Shown in pieces: positions 7,355 through 15,886 of a DNA stretch of 32,123 nt. The stretch's first letter is position 1. Each line of letters starts with the position of its first letter. The DNA is taken from the NCBI GenBank assembly GCA_934271235.1, contig CAKQQT010000025.1, positions 1 through 32,123 of the forward strand. The letters run 5' to 3'. Both the position numbers and the translations under genes were made by a program. The notes beneath the pieces were generated by a model that worked only from the letters and a program-made list of their open reading frames with translations, ran no database searches and was not told where the DNA came from. The stretch comes from an uncultured Clostridia bacterium (GTDB taxonomy: Bacteria > Bacillota > Clostridia > Peptostreptococcales > Anaerovoracaceae).

Positions 7355-8452
7355 ATGAGTTTTCAGTTAGCAAAATATATCGAACCGGATTTTACAGAAG
7401 CAAGATTTACAAGCGCACCGGACGCGAAGCTGGTCAAAGCGCCTTGCGCAAAGGCAGCGCCGAAAGGTTTCCATGCAACTTCTATTTTCCCGGAGTATTT
7501 TAAGATCGACGGCAAATGGCATCTGGCGGAGGACAGCCGTATGGACGCGGTGCCGATCTGGGACGGCGAGAAGATCCGCGTGGTGGAATTCCGCAATATC
7601 AAAGAAAACGACCTGGTCGTGGTCGGCAGAACAGAAGACGCCAGCGAGGGCATCTACGTGCATGACGATTGCTGGCTGCGTGCGGATGAAGAAGACGCGA
7701 AGAATACTTTCGCGTTTCGGCAGTCCAGAAGCAGAGAAACGTCGTTCACGCAGGACTATAAGGATCTGGTGGAACTGCTCCGCTATGAAAAAGAACACAA
7801 CGGCTATGTGGTCTGGGTACTGGGACCTGCCTGCAGCTTCGATGTCGAGGCACGGCGCGTGATGGGAGAACTGATCGCCCAAGGATACTGCCAGGCGCTG
7901 CTGGCCGGAAACGCGCTGGCAACACACGACCTGGAGGGCGGCTATCTGGGAACGGCACTGGGATGCGACATTGAAAACCAAAAGCTGCACTTTATGGGCC
8001 ACTATAATCATCTGGATACCATCAACGCGATCAATACTTACGGCTCCATCCCGAAATTCATTGAGGGCGAGGGGATCTCAAGCGGCATCATCTATAATTG
8101 TGTCAAGCACAATGTGCCGTTTGTGCTCAACGGCTCGATCCGGGACGACGGCCCGCTGCCGGAGGTTTACGAACACACTTACGAGGGACAGGATACCATC
8201 CGCTCCCACGTGCGCAAAGCGACAACGGTCATCGGCATGGCAACCGTGCTGCATACCATCGCGACCGGCAACATGACGCCGACTTACCGCGTCCTTGCGG
8301 ACGGCACGATTCGACCGGTACATTTTTATATGGTCGATACGTCCGAGTTCGCGGCAAACAAGCTCGGCGACCGCGGCAGTCTGGCAGCCAAAGGCATCGT
8401 GACCAATGTACAGGACTTTATGAGAAATATCAGCACCGGACTCGGCATTTAG
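7355..8452 (+). CDS. Ornithine cyclodeaminase-like enzyme (LOR/SDH-type, TIGR00300-like), lacking an arginine dihydrolase domain
   Basis: 365 residues from ATG 7355: AAGGAG at 7341-7346 gives 8-nt spacing, while the GTG at 7346 overlaps that site. Residues about 30-110 resemble the LOR/SDH linker region (HLAEDSRMDAVPIWDGEKI, then KENDLVVVGRTE). Residues about 135-365 resemble the C-terminal NAD-linked half of archaeal TIGR00300 proteins and cyanobacterial ArgZ/AgrE: QALLAGNALATHDLEGGYLG, FVLNGSIRDDGPLPEV, a late DRGSLAAKGIVTNV. That half is credited with converting ornithine to proline plus ammonia. The arginine dihydrolase domain of the cyanobacterial fusion is absent. It is followed after 43 nt by putP, supporting proline metabolism. 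Family membership is by recalled motif similarity; the exact reaction is inferred. Confidence 0.7.
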   Translation: MSFQLAKYIEPDFTEARFTSAPDAKLVKAPCAKAAPKGFHATSIFPEYFKIDGKWHLAEDSRMDAVPIWDGEKIRVVEFRNIKENDLVVVGRTEDASEGIYVHDDCWLRADEEDAKNTFAFRQSRSRETSFTQDYKDLVELLRYEKEHNGYVVWVLGPACSFDVEARRVMGELIAQGYCQALLAGNALATHDLEGGYLGTALGCDIENQKLHFMGHYNHLDTINAINTYGSIPKFIEGEGISSGIIYNCVKHNVPFVLNGSIRDDGPLPEVYEHTYEGQDTIRSHVRKATTVIGMATVLHTIATGNMTPTYRVLADGTIRPVHFYMVDTSEFAANKLGDRGSLAAKGIVTNVQDFMRNISTGLGI

Positions 8453-8495
8453 GGTCCGACCGGTAAGGCACAAGCCGGAGAGAAGGAGTAAAACC

Positions 8496-10013
8496 ATGTT
8501 CATCAATGCAGAAATGATAGCGTTTTTAGGCTATTTCATCATACTATTTTTCGTAGCTCTGATCTTTTTCTTCAATGGCGGAAACAAGAATCAGGAAGAC
8601 TATTTCCTCGGCGGACGTTCGATGGGACCTTGGGTCACCGCGATGTCCGCGCAGGCGTCGGATATGTCCGCATGGCTCTTGATGGGCCTGCCGGGTTCCA
8701 TCATGGCGTTCGGCTTCGGACAGATGTGGATCGGTATTGGATTGGCGCTCGGCACTGCCGCGAACTGGATCTTCTGCGCGAAACGGCTGCGTAAATTTTC
8801 TAAAGCGGCCGGAGACGCGATCACCCTGCCGCAGTATCTGTCCAATCGTTTCGCGACGAGATCCAAAGCGCTGCAGATCATCTGCGCAGTCATCTTCTTG
8901 ATCTGCTTTACGGTCTATGTCGCTTCGGCTTTTGTAGCAGGCACCTCCGTATTTACAATGATCTTTCCGGGCGTTTCCGAAAGAACCGGCATGATCCTCT
9001 GCGCGCTGATCATCATCGGTTATACGTTCCTCGGCGGTTTTAAGGCCGTCTGCTGGACGGACTTTTTCCAGGGCCTTTTGATGCTGGCGGCACTGCTTGC
9101 GGTCCCGATCATCGTCGTCGCGACACAGAAGATCGATACAAGCCTGCTGCAGAATGTGTACCAGTACACGGACGCGTCCGGCGCAGTCGTCACCTGCGAC
9201 TTCGGCTCCGGCATCTTCTCGGCAAGCTGGAAAGATATCGTCAGCGGACTCGGCTGGGGCCTCGGATACTTCGGCATGCCGCACATTCTGGTCCGCTTCA
9301 TGTCCATTGAGAAACCGTCCATGATCAAAAAATCCGCGACGGTTGCGATCGTCTGGGTCGTACTGGCACTCGGATCGGCCTGCTTGGTCGCGTACCTGGG
9401 CAGGATCATGGTCGGCGAAGAACTGCTGACGCAGGGGCTGCAAAAGACCGTTTTCATGGTGATGGCAAGAAAATATTTCCTGCCGGTATTCTCCGGACTG
9501 CTGCTGGCGGCGATCATGGCGGCGTGCATTTCGACGGCGGACTCGCAGCTTCTGGTAGCGTCCAGTTCCTTTACTTCCGATATCTATAAACCGATCGTCA
9601 GAAAAAATGCTTCCGACCGTGAAGTCCTCTGGGTCGGCAGACTGGTGGTCGTACTGGTCGCTGTGATCGCGTTCCTGCTCGCGAATTCCAAAGGCTCCGG
9701 CGCGCAGGCCATCATGAATCTTGTCGAAAACGCTTGGGGCTGCTTCGGCGCGGCGTTCGGACCGACGATCCTGCTCTCACTCTTCTGGAGAAGGTTCAAT
9801 TACGCTGGCGCGGTTGCCGGCGTTGTCTCCGGCGCGGTCATCGACGGTCTGTGGCTGGCGTTCCTGTCCGGCAGCACCGGGATCTACGAGATCGTTCCGG
9901 GTTTCCTTGCATCCTTTGTGATCGCAGTCATCGTGACGAAACTGACGGCAGAACCGACCAAAGAAGTCACCGCCATTTTTGATCAGGCATCACAGGACAA
10001 TTTCGACGAATAA
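8496..10013 (+). CDS. putP: Sodium/proline symporter PutP
   Basis: 505 residues, with AAGGAG upstream of ATG 8496. It is an SSS-family transporter with about 13 hydrophobic segments. SAQASDMSAWLLMGLPGS places Asp56 where PutP has the Asp important for sodium coupling. ISTADSQLLVASSSF (about 345-359) carries the Ser/Thr pair of the second sodium site. The length matches PutP, and these are the signatures that separate proline carriers from other SSS members. It lies in an operon with the ornithine-cyclodeaminase-like gene and is closed by a terminator at 10031. It imports proline with sodium across the cytoplasmic membrane; co-control by the TetR regulator is inferred. Confidence 0.88.
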   Translation: MFINAEMIAFLGYFIILFFVALIFFFNGGNKNQEDYFLGGRSMGPWVTAMSAQASDMSAWLLMGLPGSIMAFGFGQMWIGIGLALGTAANWIFCAKRLRKFSKAAGDAITLPQYLSNRFATRSKALQIICAVIFLICFTVYVASAFVAGTSVFTMIFPGVSERTGMILCALIIIGYTFLGGFKAVCWTDFFQGLLMLAALLAVPIIVVATQKIDTSLLQNVYQYTDASGAVVTCDFGSGIFSASWKDIVSGLGWGLGYFGMPHILVRFMSIEKPSMIKKSATVAIVWVVLALGSACLVAYLGRIMVGEELLTQGLQKTVFMVMARKYFLPVFSGLLLAAIMAACISTADSQLLVASSSFTSDIYKPIVRKNASDREVLWVGRLVVVLVAVIAFLLANSKGSGAQAIMNLVENAWGCFGAAFGPTILLSLFWRRFNYAGAVAGVVSGAVIDGLWLAFLSGSTGIYEIVPGFLASFVIAVIVTKLTAEPTKEVTAIFDQASQDNFDE

Positions 10014-10030
10014 CATGACTGAAGATATAA

Positions 10031-10066
10031 GGCCCGGAGAAATGCTTTTCCTCGGGTCTTTTTTGT
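10031..10066 (+). terminator. Intrinsic terminator after putP
   Basis: GGCCCGGAGAAA pairs imperfectly (including G-U) with TTTTCCTCGGGTC around a short loop and is followed by TTTTTT. It lies 18 nt after the putP stop. Confidence 0.75.
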
Positions 10067-10073
10067 CGAAACA

Positions 10074-10102
10074 TTGCATTTTTAGGGATGAGATGATATA
10101 CT
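10074..10102 (+). promoter_or_regulatory. Sigma-A promoter of the xpaC-like gene
   Basis: TTGCAT (10074-10079) and TATACT (10097-10102) are exactly 17 nt apart. A start near 10109 gives a leader of about 54 nt. Confidence 0.65.
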
Positions 10103-10162
10103 GTGCCTAGATGAATTACATAAAACGGAAATGAGAAATATAAAAAGCAAAAGGGGAAGAAA

Positions 10163-11356
10163 ATGAGTCAAAACAATATGAATCCAAACGAAAAGAAAAA
10201 ATTTACCGATCAGTTCCGCAATGCGAACGGGAGCTACCATATTCCGACGTGGCTGATCGTAGTGCTGTTTATCTGCGGCGGCTGGCCGGTGGCGCTGTGC
10301 CTGCTGATCGCACGGTTCTGCGAGGACAAGGACGGGCAGCCGGATGACGGCTGTGCATCGGCAAACAGCGATACGGATCCGGCGCAGGGAATCGACGCGC
10401 AGGGACAGCGTGTTTATGTGAATCCGGTTCCGGGCAAAAAGAACAATGGGAAAAAGAAGATCAGCACACAGAAGCTCTGGCTGATCTTAGGGATCGTGCT
10501 GTGCCTTTTCAGCGTGACCGAACTGCCGGATTCCATTCAGTATCTGGTCTGGTGCATCCAGGAAAGCACCGGTGTCAGTTACGCGGTGCAGGATGTCGTT
10601 ACGGATACGATCTGGCTGCTTTGCGGCGTGATCATGCTGCTGGTATCCGCAGGCATGCGCGCGTCGGCGAAAAAACGCAAAAGAGTTGCGGCGATCGTCG
10701 GCGATTCCGATCATATCCTGATCGATGAGGTCGCGGAAGCGCTGCCGGCATCCAGAGGCAAGACCGAGCGGATCTTACAGCGCTGCATCGACTTCGGCAT
10801 GTTCGGCGAAAAAGCGTATCTGGATATGCGCTCCGACTGTCTGGTCGTCCGAGGCGAGGCGCCGATATCGAAAAAAACAAAGGCTGAGGCGGAAGCCGCG
10901 GAACGCGCGGCCAAAGCAGCGGCGGACAATCTCGATGAATACGAAAAGATCCTCAAAGAACTGCGTGATCTGAACGACCGCATTCCGGGCGAGGAAATGT
11001 CAGCCAAGATCAGCCGTATGGAAGACCTGACTGCCAAGATCTTTAAACTCGCCAAGGAGCAGCCGGAAAAACTCGGCAGCATGCGCAAATTCATGGATTA
11101 CTATCTGCCGACCAGCCTCAAGTTGCTTGCGCGTTACGAAAAACTGGACGCGCAGGGCGTAGAGGGTACGAATATCAGTGAATCCAAGCGGCAGATCGAG
11201 GAGACGATGGATACGATGATCACCGCGTTCGAGAAGCAGCTCGACAAGCTGTTCCTGTCTGAGAGCATCGACATCTCCGCGGACATCGCGGCGATGCAGA
11301 ACCTGATGCGCGCGGACGGGCTGATGGAAAACGAGATCTTTGATAAACTGCAGTAA
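10163..11356 (+). CDS. XpaC-family membrane protein (5-bromo-4-chloroindolyl phosphate hydrolysis family)
   Basis: 397 residues, with AAGGGGAAG before ATG 10163. There are three hydrophobic segments (about 29-51, 104-130, 146-165), then a small basic region and a winged-helix-looking segment (about 185-230: ILIDEVAEALPASRGKTERI). A charged coiled coil follows (about 240-275), then the XpaC signature MDYYLPTSLKLLARYEKL (about 311-328). XpaC proteins are widespread in Firmicutes, often next to the TelA tellurite-resistance family; no telA is visible here. The biochemical role is not settled. The next gene starts 43 nt downstream with no terminator between, so co-transcription is likely. Confidence 0.75.
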   Translation: MSQNNMNPNEKKKFTDQFRNANGSYHIPTWLIVVLFICGGWPVALCLLIARFCEDKDGQPDDGCASANSDTDPAQGIDAQGQRVYVNPVPGKKNNGKKKISTQKLWLILGIVLCLFSVTELPDSIQYLVWCIQESTGVSYAVQDVVTDTIWLLCGVIMLLVSAGMRASAKKRKRVAAIVGDSDHILIDEVAEALPASRGKTERILQRCIDFGMFGEKAYLDMRSDCLVVRGEAPISKKTKAEAEAAERAAKAAADNLDEYEKILKELRDLNDRIPGEEMSAKISRMEDLTAKIFKLAKEQPEKLGSMRKFMDYYLPTSLKLLARYEKLDAQGVEGTNISESKRQIEETMDTMITAFEKQLDKLFLSESIDISADIAAMQNLMRADGLMENEIFDKLQ

Positions 11357-11399
11357 CCGATAGAAAGAAAAAGTACGAGATAAGCAGAAAGGGAAAGCA

Positions 11400-12812
11400 T
11401 TGGACAAAGGAATCAGAGATTTTTTACTGCTGCACGGCCAGCAAAAGCCGGTATCGTTCCACATGCCGGGGCACAAAGGCGCACGCATTTATCGTGAAAA
11501 CGGGTACGGCGATTTTTTGGACCGGATCATGGACTGTGACATTACGGAGATCCCCGGGGCAGACAACCTGTTCCAGACCGAGGGCATCATCGCCGAAACG
11601 ATGGATAAATACCGCAGGCTTTATGAGGTCAAACAGTCCTATCTCCTGGTAAACGGCAGTTCCGGCGGACTGATCGCGGCGATCCTGGCTTCCGTGGAAA
11701 AGGGAGGGACGCTTGTGATGGCCAGAAACTGTCATAAGTCGGTTTTTAACGCATTGGCGTTAGACAATATCACACCGGCCTATGCTTATCCGGAAACATT
11801 GGACGAATACGGCGTTCTGGGCGGCGTCTCGGCTGCGGAGATCCGGCGCTGCCTGGATGCAAACCCGCAGGCAGGAGCGGTGATCCTTCCTTCACCGAAC
11901 TATTACGGCATCTGCAGTGATATCGAGGCGATCGCGGAAGTTGTACACAGCCGCGGCAAGATCCTGATCATCGATCAGGCACACGGCGCGCATCTGAAAT
12001 TTTTCGGCAAGTATGGTATCGGCGGATTCCCGAAAACAGCGGAAGAACAGGGTGCGGATCTGGTCATCAACAGCATCCACAAGACGCTGGCGTCCTGGAC
12101 GCAGAGCGCGCTGCTCAATGTCTGCACGGATCGCGTAGATCTGCATGTCCTGGAAGATAAACTGCAGACGATCGAAAGCTCCAGCCCGTCCTATCCGATG
12201 ATGGCGACGCTGGATATCAACGCGGATCTTCTGCTGGAAAAAGGCGAGACGCTGATGCGCGCGTGGGCGGAGCATCTGGCGTGGTTTTATGAAGAGGTGA
12301 AAAAGATCCCCGGCGTGGTCGTGATGGAAACGCCGGCGCTGGATCATACGAAGATGAACCTCGACATGTCTGCTTATGGCGTGAACGGCAATGAGCTGGA
12401 AGAGCTGCTGATGGAAAAGGGTATCTTTTTGGAGCTGGTGACCGGCAATATCATCATGTGCATGAGCGGCATCGGCAATCAGCGATCTGACTTTGAACGG
12501 CTGCTTTCGGCCATGCGTGAGATCGCCGAAAAGCGGGAACGTGTGACGAAGGTGCGGATGGCACAGCCGCCGGCGTTGACGGATACGCTGGAACGCAGAG
12601 AGATCCCGCGGGAAAAGGTTTTCGTGCCGCTGCAAGAAGCAGCGGGCAGAGTCTGCGCGTCCTCGATCATCCCGTATCCGCCGGGCGTGCCGATCGCTTG
12701 CCCGGGAGAAGTCCTGACGCAGGAAGTCCTCAAATATGTCAAAGCTCGCCGCGAAGCCGACGAAAAAGTCATCGGCATCACAAAAGAGGGCATGGTCATG
12801 GTCGGAAAATAG
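11400..12812 (+). CDS. Orn/Lys/Arg decarboxylase, group III PLP enzyme
   Basis: 470 residues, starting at TTG 11400 with AGAAAGGGAAAG just upstream; no ATG fits. PLP-dependent fold type I: FHMPGHKG near residue 20, DITEIPGADNL near 43-53, IIDQAHGAH (Asp that binds the pyridine nitrogen) and the Schiff-base motif NSIHKTLASWTQ with Lys228. The C-terminal domain ends with the IPYPPGVPIACPGE motif of this family, which decarboxylates arginine, lysine or ornithine to agmatine, cadaverine or putrescine. The length fits the short clostridial/Bacillus form. Which amino acid is used cannot be read from the sequence. It follows the xpaC-like gene; the neighbouring ornithine-related gene at 7355 is suggestive only. 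Confidence 0.85.
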   Translation: MDKGIRDFLLLHGQQKPVSFHMPGHKGARIYRENGYGDFLDRIMDCDITEIPGADNLFQTEGIIAETMDKYRRLYEVKQSYLLVNGSSGGLIAAILASVEKGGTLVMARNCHKSVFNALALDNITPAYAYPETLDEYGVLGGVSAAEIRRCLDANPQAGAVILPSPNYYGICSDIEAIAEVVHSRGKILIIDQAHGAHLKFFGKYGIGGFPKTAEEQGADLVINSIHKTLASWTQSALLNVCTDRVDLHVLEDKLQTIESSSPSYPMMATLDINADLLLEKGETLMRAWAEHLAWFYEEVKKIPGVVVMETPALDHTKMNLDMSAYGVNGNELEELLMEKGIFLELVTGNIIMCMSGIGNQRSDFERLLSAMREIAEKRERVTKVRMAQPPALTDTLERREIPREKVFVPLQEAAGRVCASSIIPYPPGVPIACPGEVLTQEVLKYVKARREADEKVIGITKEGMVMVGK

Positions 12813-12984
12813 GGGGAGCCCGAAGATCAAGCATGTTCAGGATCTGTACAAAAAAGAACAATTCCTGGACAGAGAGTGCGAAAATCCGGAAAATAATTCC
12901 GAAATCTCAACAATTTTCAATGTTTTTTGCAAGAAGAAGCGCTAAGAATCGAAAGTTTTTAGTGCTTTTTGATTTTTTTTGTAG

Positions 12985-12990
12985 TATAAT
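12985..12990 (+). promoter_or_regulatory. Candidate -10 box of the rnf operon promoter
   Basis: A perfect TATAAT follows a T-rich run in a 227-bp gap; a leader of about 43 nt would reach the rnfC start. No convincing -35 is present at 16-18 nt (GTGCTT region), so the promoter may need an activator or its A/T-rich upstream DNA. AAGGAAGG precedes the ATG at 13040. Confidence 0.5.
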
Positions 12991-13039
12991 ATATGGCGTA
13001 TGATTTTGTATATTTTTTAGAAAGGAAGGTCTCACAGAC

Positions 13040-14350
13040 ATGAGTCAAAAACATTTACACAGCATTCATGTGAGTCATTACAAGCACACTGCCGGTTGTG
13101 CGACAGAAGTAATGCCGATTCCGGATGTTGTAAAAATTTCTATGTCTCAGCATATAGGAGCACCTTGCAAGCCGTTAGTTCAAAAAGGCGACTATGTAAA
13201 AGTAGGACAGCTTATTGGCGATACCGATGCATTTGTCAGCGCACCTATCCACTCAAGTGTTTCCGGAACTGTAAAAGGTCTGGAAGAACAGCGTTCCGCA
13301 ATGGGCGGTACCGACACACTTGTAGTCATCGAAACAGACAAGAAACAAGAAGTTTATGAAGGAATCAAAGTTCCCGAAGCAAATGACCTGCCGGAATTCA
13401 TCAAGGCTATCAGAGAAAGCGGCCTTGTAGGTCTGGGCGGCGCATCATTCCCGACACACATCAAATTCAACCCGAAGAACATCGATGAAGTACATACTTT
13501 GATCGTCAACGCGGCTGAATGCGAACCGTTTATCACTTCCGACCACAGACTGATGCTCGAAGACGCAGAAGATCTGATCGCCGGCTGCCAGCTCCTGATG
13601 AAGTTCATCGGACTGGATGAAGGTTATATCGGAATTGAAGAAAACAAGCCGGATGCTATCGAGCATCTCGACAAGCTCATCGCTTCCAAGGGCATTACCA
13701 ACCTGAAGACATTCAAGCTGCAGGCCAGATACCCGAAGGGCGCAGAGAGAGTCCTGCTTTATGAAATCACAGGCAAGACCATGAACGCCGGCGAAATTCC
13801 GGCCCAGCATGGCGTCATCCTTTCCAACGTAACGACCATCGCGTTTGTCGGTCAGTATTTTAGAACCGGCATGCCGCTGATCCAAAAGAGAATGACAGTA
13901 GACGGCGACGCGGTTGCGACTCCGAAGAACGTCATGGCGCCGATCGGCACACAGATCTGCGACGTGATCGAATTCTGCGGCGGCTATAAAGAAGAACCGA
14001 AAAAGATCTTAATGGGCGGCCCGATGATGGGCAGAGCGATTTTCTCGGACGAGATGCCGATCGTTAAGAACAATAACGCGATTCTGGCTTTCTCCAAGGC
14101 ACAGTCCATGGTGAAGGAAGAAACGGGCTGTATCAACTGCGGCAGATGTCACCAGGCATGTCCGTTCGGTCTGATCCCGACCGCGCTGGCAAAGGCTTAC
14201 GAAGCGAGAGACGCGCAGGCACTCTCCGACCTCAAGGTCATGCAGTGCATGGAATGCGGCAGCTGCTCCTACATCTGTCCGGCGAGAAGACCGCTCGGCT
14301 TCATGAACAAGCTCGGAAAAGCAGTAGTAAAGGAGGCTGGAATTAAATAA
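13040..14350 (+). CDS. rnfC: Rnf complex subunit C (NADH-binding)
   Basis: 436 residues, the usual length of clostridial RnfC. The N-terminal part has the biotin-carrier-like fold (KGDYVKVGQLIGDTDAFVSA). The middle is a Rossmann/NuoF-like NAD(H) and FMN domain (VGLGGASFPTHIKF, NAAECEPFITSDH, RYPKGAERVL). Two ferredoxin 4Fe-4S motifs close it: Cys364-367-370-374 (CINCGRCHQACP) and Cys403-406-409-413 (CMECGSCSYICP). RnfC is the peripheral subunit that exchanges electrons with NAD at the cytoplasmic face. First gene of rnfCDGEAB; its stop overlaps the rnfD start (TAATG), indicating translational coupling. Confidence 0.95.
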   Translation: MSQKHLHSIHVSHYKHTAGCATEVMPIPDVVKISMSQHIGAPCKPLVQKGDYVKVGQLIGDTDAFVSAPIHSSVSGTVKGLEEQRSAMGGTDTLVVIETDKKQEVYEGIKVPEANDLPEFIKAIRESGLVGLGGASFPTHIKFNPKNIDEVHTLIVNAAECEPFITSDHRLMLEDAEDLIAGCQLLMKFIGLDEGYIGIEENKPDAIEHLDKLIASKGITNLKTFKLQARYPKGAERVLLYEITGKTMNAGEIPAQHGVILSNVTTIAFVGQYFRTGMPLIQKRMTVDGDAVATPKNVMAPIGTQICDVIEFCGGYKEEPKKILMGGPMMGRAIFSDEMPIVKNNNAILAFSKAQSMVKEETGCINCGRCHQACPFGLIPTALAKAYEARDAQALSDLKVMQCMECGSCSYICPARRPLGFMNKLGKAVVKEAGIK

Positions 14351-15327
14351 TGGATAAGAAAACTTACAACAACTTATTAGTATCCTCCGCTCCGCACATT
14401 GTGACCAACATGGACACCACCAGAATCATGATGATGGTGCTCATCGGACTGGCACCGTCTTTCCTGGTAAGCATTTATGTTTTCGGAGCAAGAGTGATCT
14501 CCCTGACCCTGGTATGCGCAGTTGCCAGCGTATTCTTTGAATGGGCATGGAACAAGTTAATGCATAAAAAACAGACCATCGGTGACCTGAGTGCTGTCCT
14601 GACAGGCGTTCTGATCGCATTCAACGTACCGTCCGGTCTTCCTTATTGGATCGCCATCGTCGGCTGTTTCGTAGCGATCATCGTGATCAAGCAGTTATTC
14701 GGCGGCATCGGCAAAAACGTTGCGAACCCTGCAATCACAGCCAGAATCGTGCTGTTCATTTCTTTCGCGACTGAAATGACCACATGGCCGGCTCCGAGAA
14801 TGGCGGCAGACGCAACTTCGACCGCAACGCCGCTCGGCGTTCTGGCTGAGGGAAATCCGGTGGATCTTCCGTCCAATATGGAAATGTTCCTCGGCTACAT
14901 CGGCGGTTCCATGGGTGAAGTCAGTGCCGTTGCGCTGCTGATCGGCGGTCTGTTCCTGATCTGGAAAAAGATCATCAGCCCGATCATCCCGGCATGCTTC
15001 ATCGGTACCGTGTTCGTCTTTGCGGCGATCTACTACGGCGCGACCGGCGGGGATGCTCTGCACATGGCAGTCTTCCACGTACTGGCAGGCGGCGTAATGC
15101 TCGGCGCGTTCTTCATGGCGACCGACTATGTCACAACTCCGTTATTACCATGGGGTAAAGTTGTCTTTGGTATCGGCTGCGGCCTGATCACCATGATCAT
15201 CAGACTGTGGGGTCAGTATCCGGAAGGTGTTTCCTTCTCCATCCTGATCATGAACTGTCTGACACCGCTCATCGACAACTTCTTCCAGAAGAGAATGTAT
15301 GGAGGTGCGAAGAAAAATGAAAAGTAA
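14350..15327 (+). CDS. rnfD: Rnf complex subunit D
   Basis: 325 residues, polytopic (about nine hydrophobic segments) and homologous to NqrB. The conserved STATPLGVL segment places Thr160 at the position where RnfD/NqrB carry covalently attached FMN, a modification made by ApbE (present at 20075). The start overlaps the rnfC stop by one base, with AAAGGAGG within the rnfC end. Part of the membrane electron path of the ferredoxin:NAD oxidoreductase. No oddity seen. Confidence 0.95.
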   Translation: MDKKTYNNLLVSSAPHIVTNMDTTRIMMMVLIGLAPSFLVSIYVFGARVISLTLVCAVASVFFEWAWNKLMHKKQTIGDLSAVLTGVLIAFNVPSGLPYWIAIVGCFVAIIVIKQLFGGIGKNVANPAITARIVLFISFATEMTTWPAPRMAADATSTATPLGVLAEGNPVDLPSNMEMFLGYIGGSMGEVSAVALLIGGLFLIWKKIISPIIPACFIGTVFVFAAIYYGATGGDALHMAVFHVLAGGVMLGAFFMATDYVTTPLLPWGKVVFGIGCGLITMIIRLWGQYPEGVSFSILIMNCLTPLIDNFFQKRMYGGAKKNEK

Positions 15328-15886
15328 TACTTTTAAAGAATACATACAGCCGACCGTTGTTCTGGTAGCGATCTGTCTGGTCATCACATTTGCACTGGCA
15401 TATGTAAACTCCATCACCGCACCGATCATCGCGGACAATTCCGCAAAGGCGGCTGACGCAGCCAGAGCAGAACTGCTTCCGGCAGCAACCTCTTTCACGA
15501 AATATGACGGTGAACTGGTCGTGACCGTTCCGGACAAAGTCTTCGTAGAAGACTGCTATATCGCTGACGGCGCAGGTATGGTCGTAACCGTTAAAACCGC
15601 TTCTTTCGGCGGTCTGCTGACCGAAATGATCGGTATCGACAGCGAGGGTGCGATCACCGGTGTGAAAGTTACAGCTCATGCGGATACGAAGGGTCTTGGT
15701 ACCAAGGCACACGATTCCGCATATCTGGAACAGTATAAAGGTTTGACCGAACTTGCGAATGCCGACAATATCAAAGGCGATTCCGCCGTTACGTTCATCA
15801 GCGGTGCTACCATTTCTTCCAACGGTGTTTACCAGGGCGTATGCGCAGCACTTGCACAATTCGAAGCAGTAGGAGGTGCTAACTAA
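15317..15886 (+). CDS. rnfG: Rnf complex subunit G (covalent flavoprotein)
   Basis: 189 residues starting at ATG 15317 (GGAGGT at 15300-15305), overlapping the end of rnfD by 11 nt; an earlier in-frame ATG at 15299 overlaps that ribosome site. One N-terminal membrane helix (about 11-31) is followed by an extracytoplasmic FMN-binding domain. The ApbE target motif SGATISS puts the flavinylated Thr at 165. Homologue of NqrC. Its stop overlaps the rnfE start (TAATG). Confidence 0.94.
   Translation: MKSNTFKEYIQPTVVLVAICLVITFALAYVNSITAPIIADNSAKAADAARAELLPAATSFTKYDGELVVTVPDKVFVEDCYIADGAGMVVTVKTASFGGLLTEMIGIDSEGAITGVKVTAHADTKGLGTKAHDSAYLEQYKGLTELANADNIKGDSAVTFISGATISSNGVYQGVCAALAQFEAVGGAN

Noticed and set aside
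8544..9443. 299-residue minus-strand frame opposite putP
   Set aside because: Composition rich in Arg/Asp/His/Gln typical of an antisense shadow; PutP motifs are unambiguous on the plus strand.
12736..12945. 69-residue plus-strand frame after the decarboxylase
   Set aside because: Starts inside the decarboxylase gene in another frame and has no ribosome site; charged content reflects A-rich DNA.
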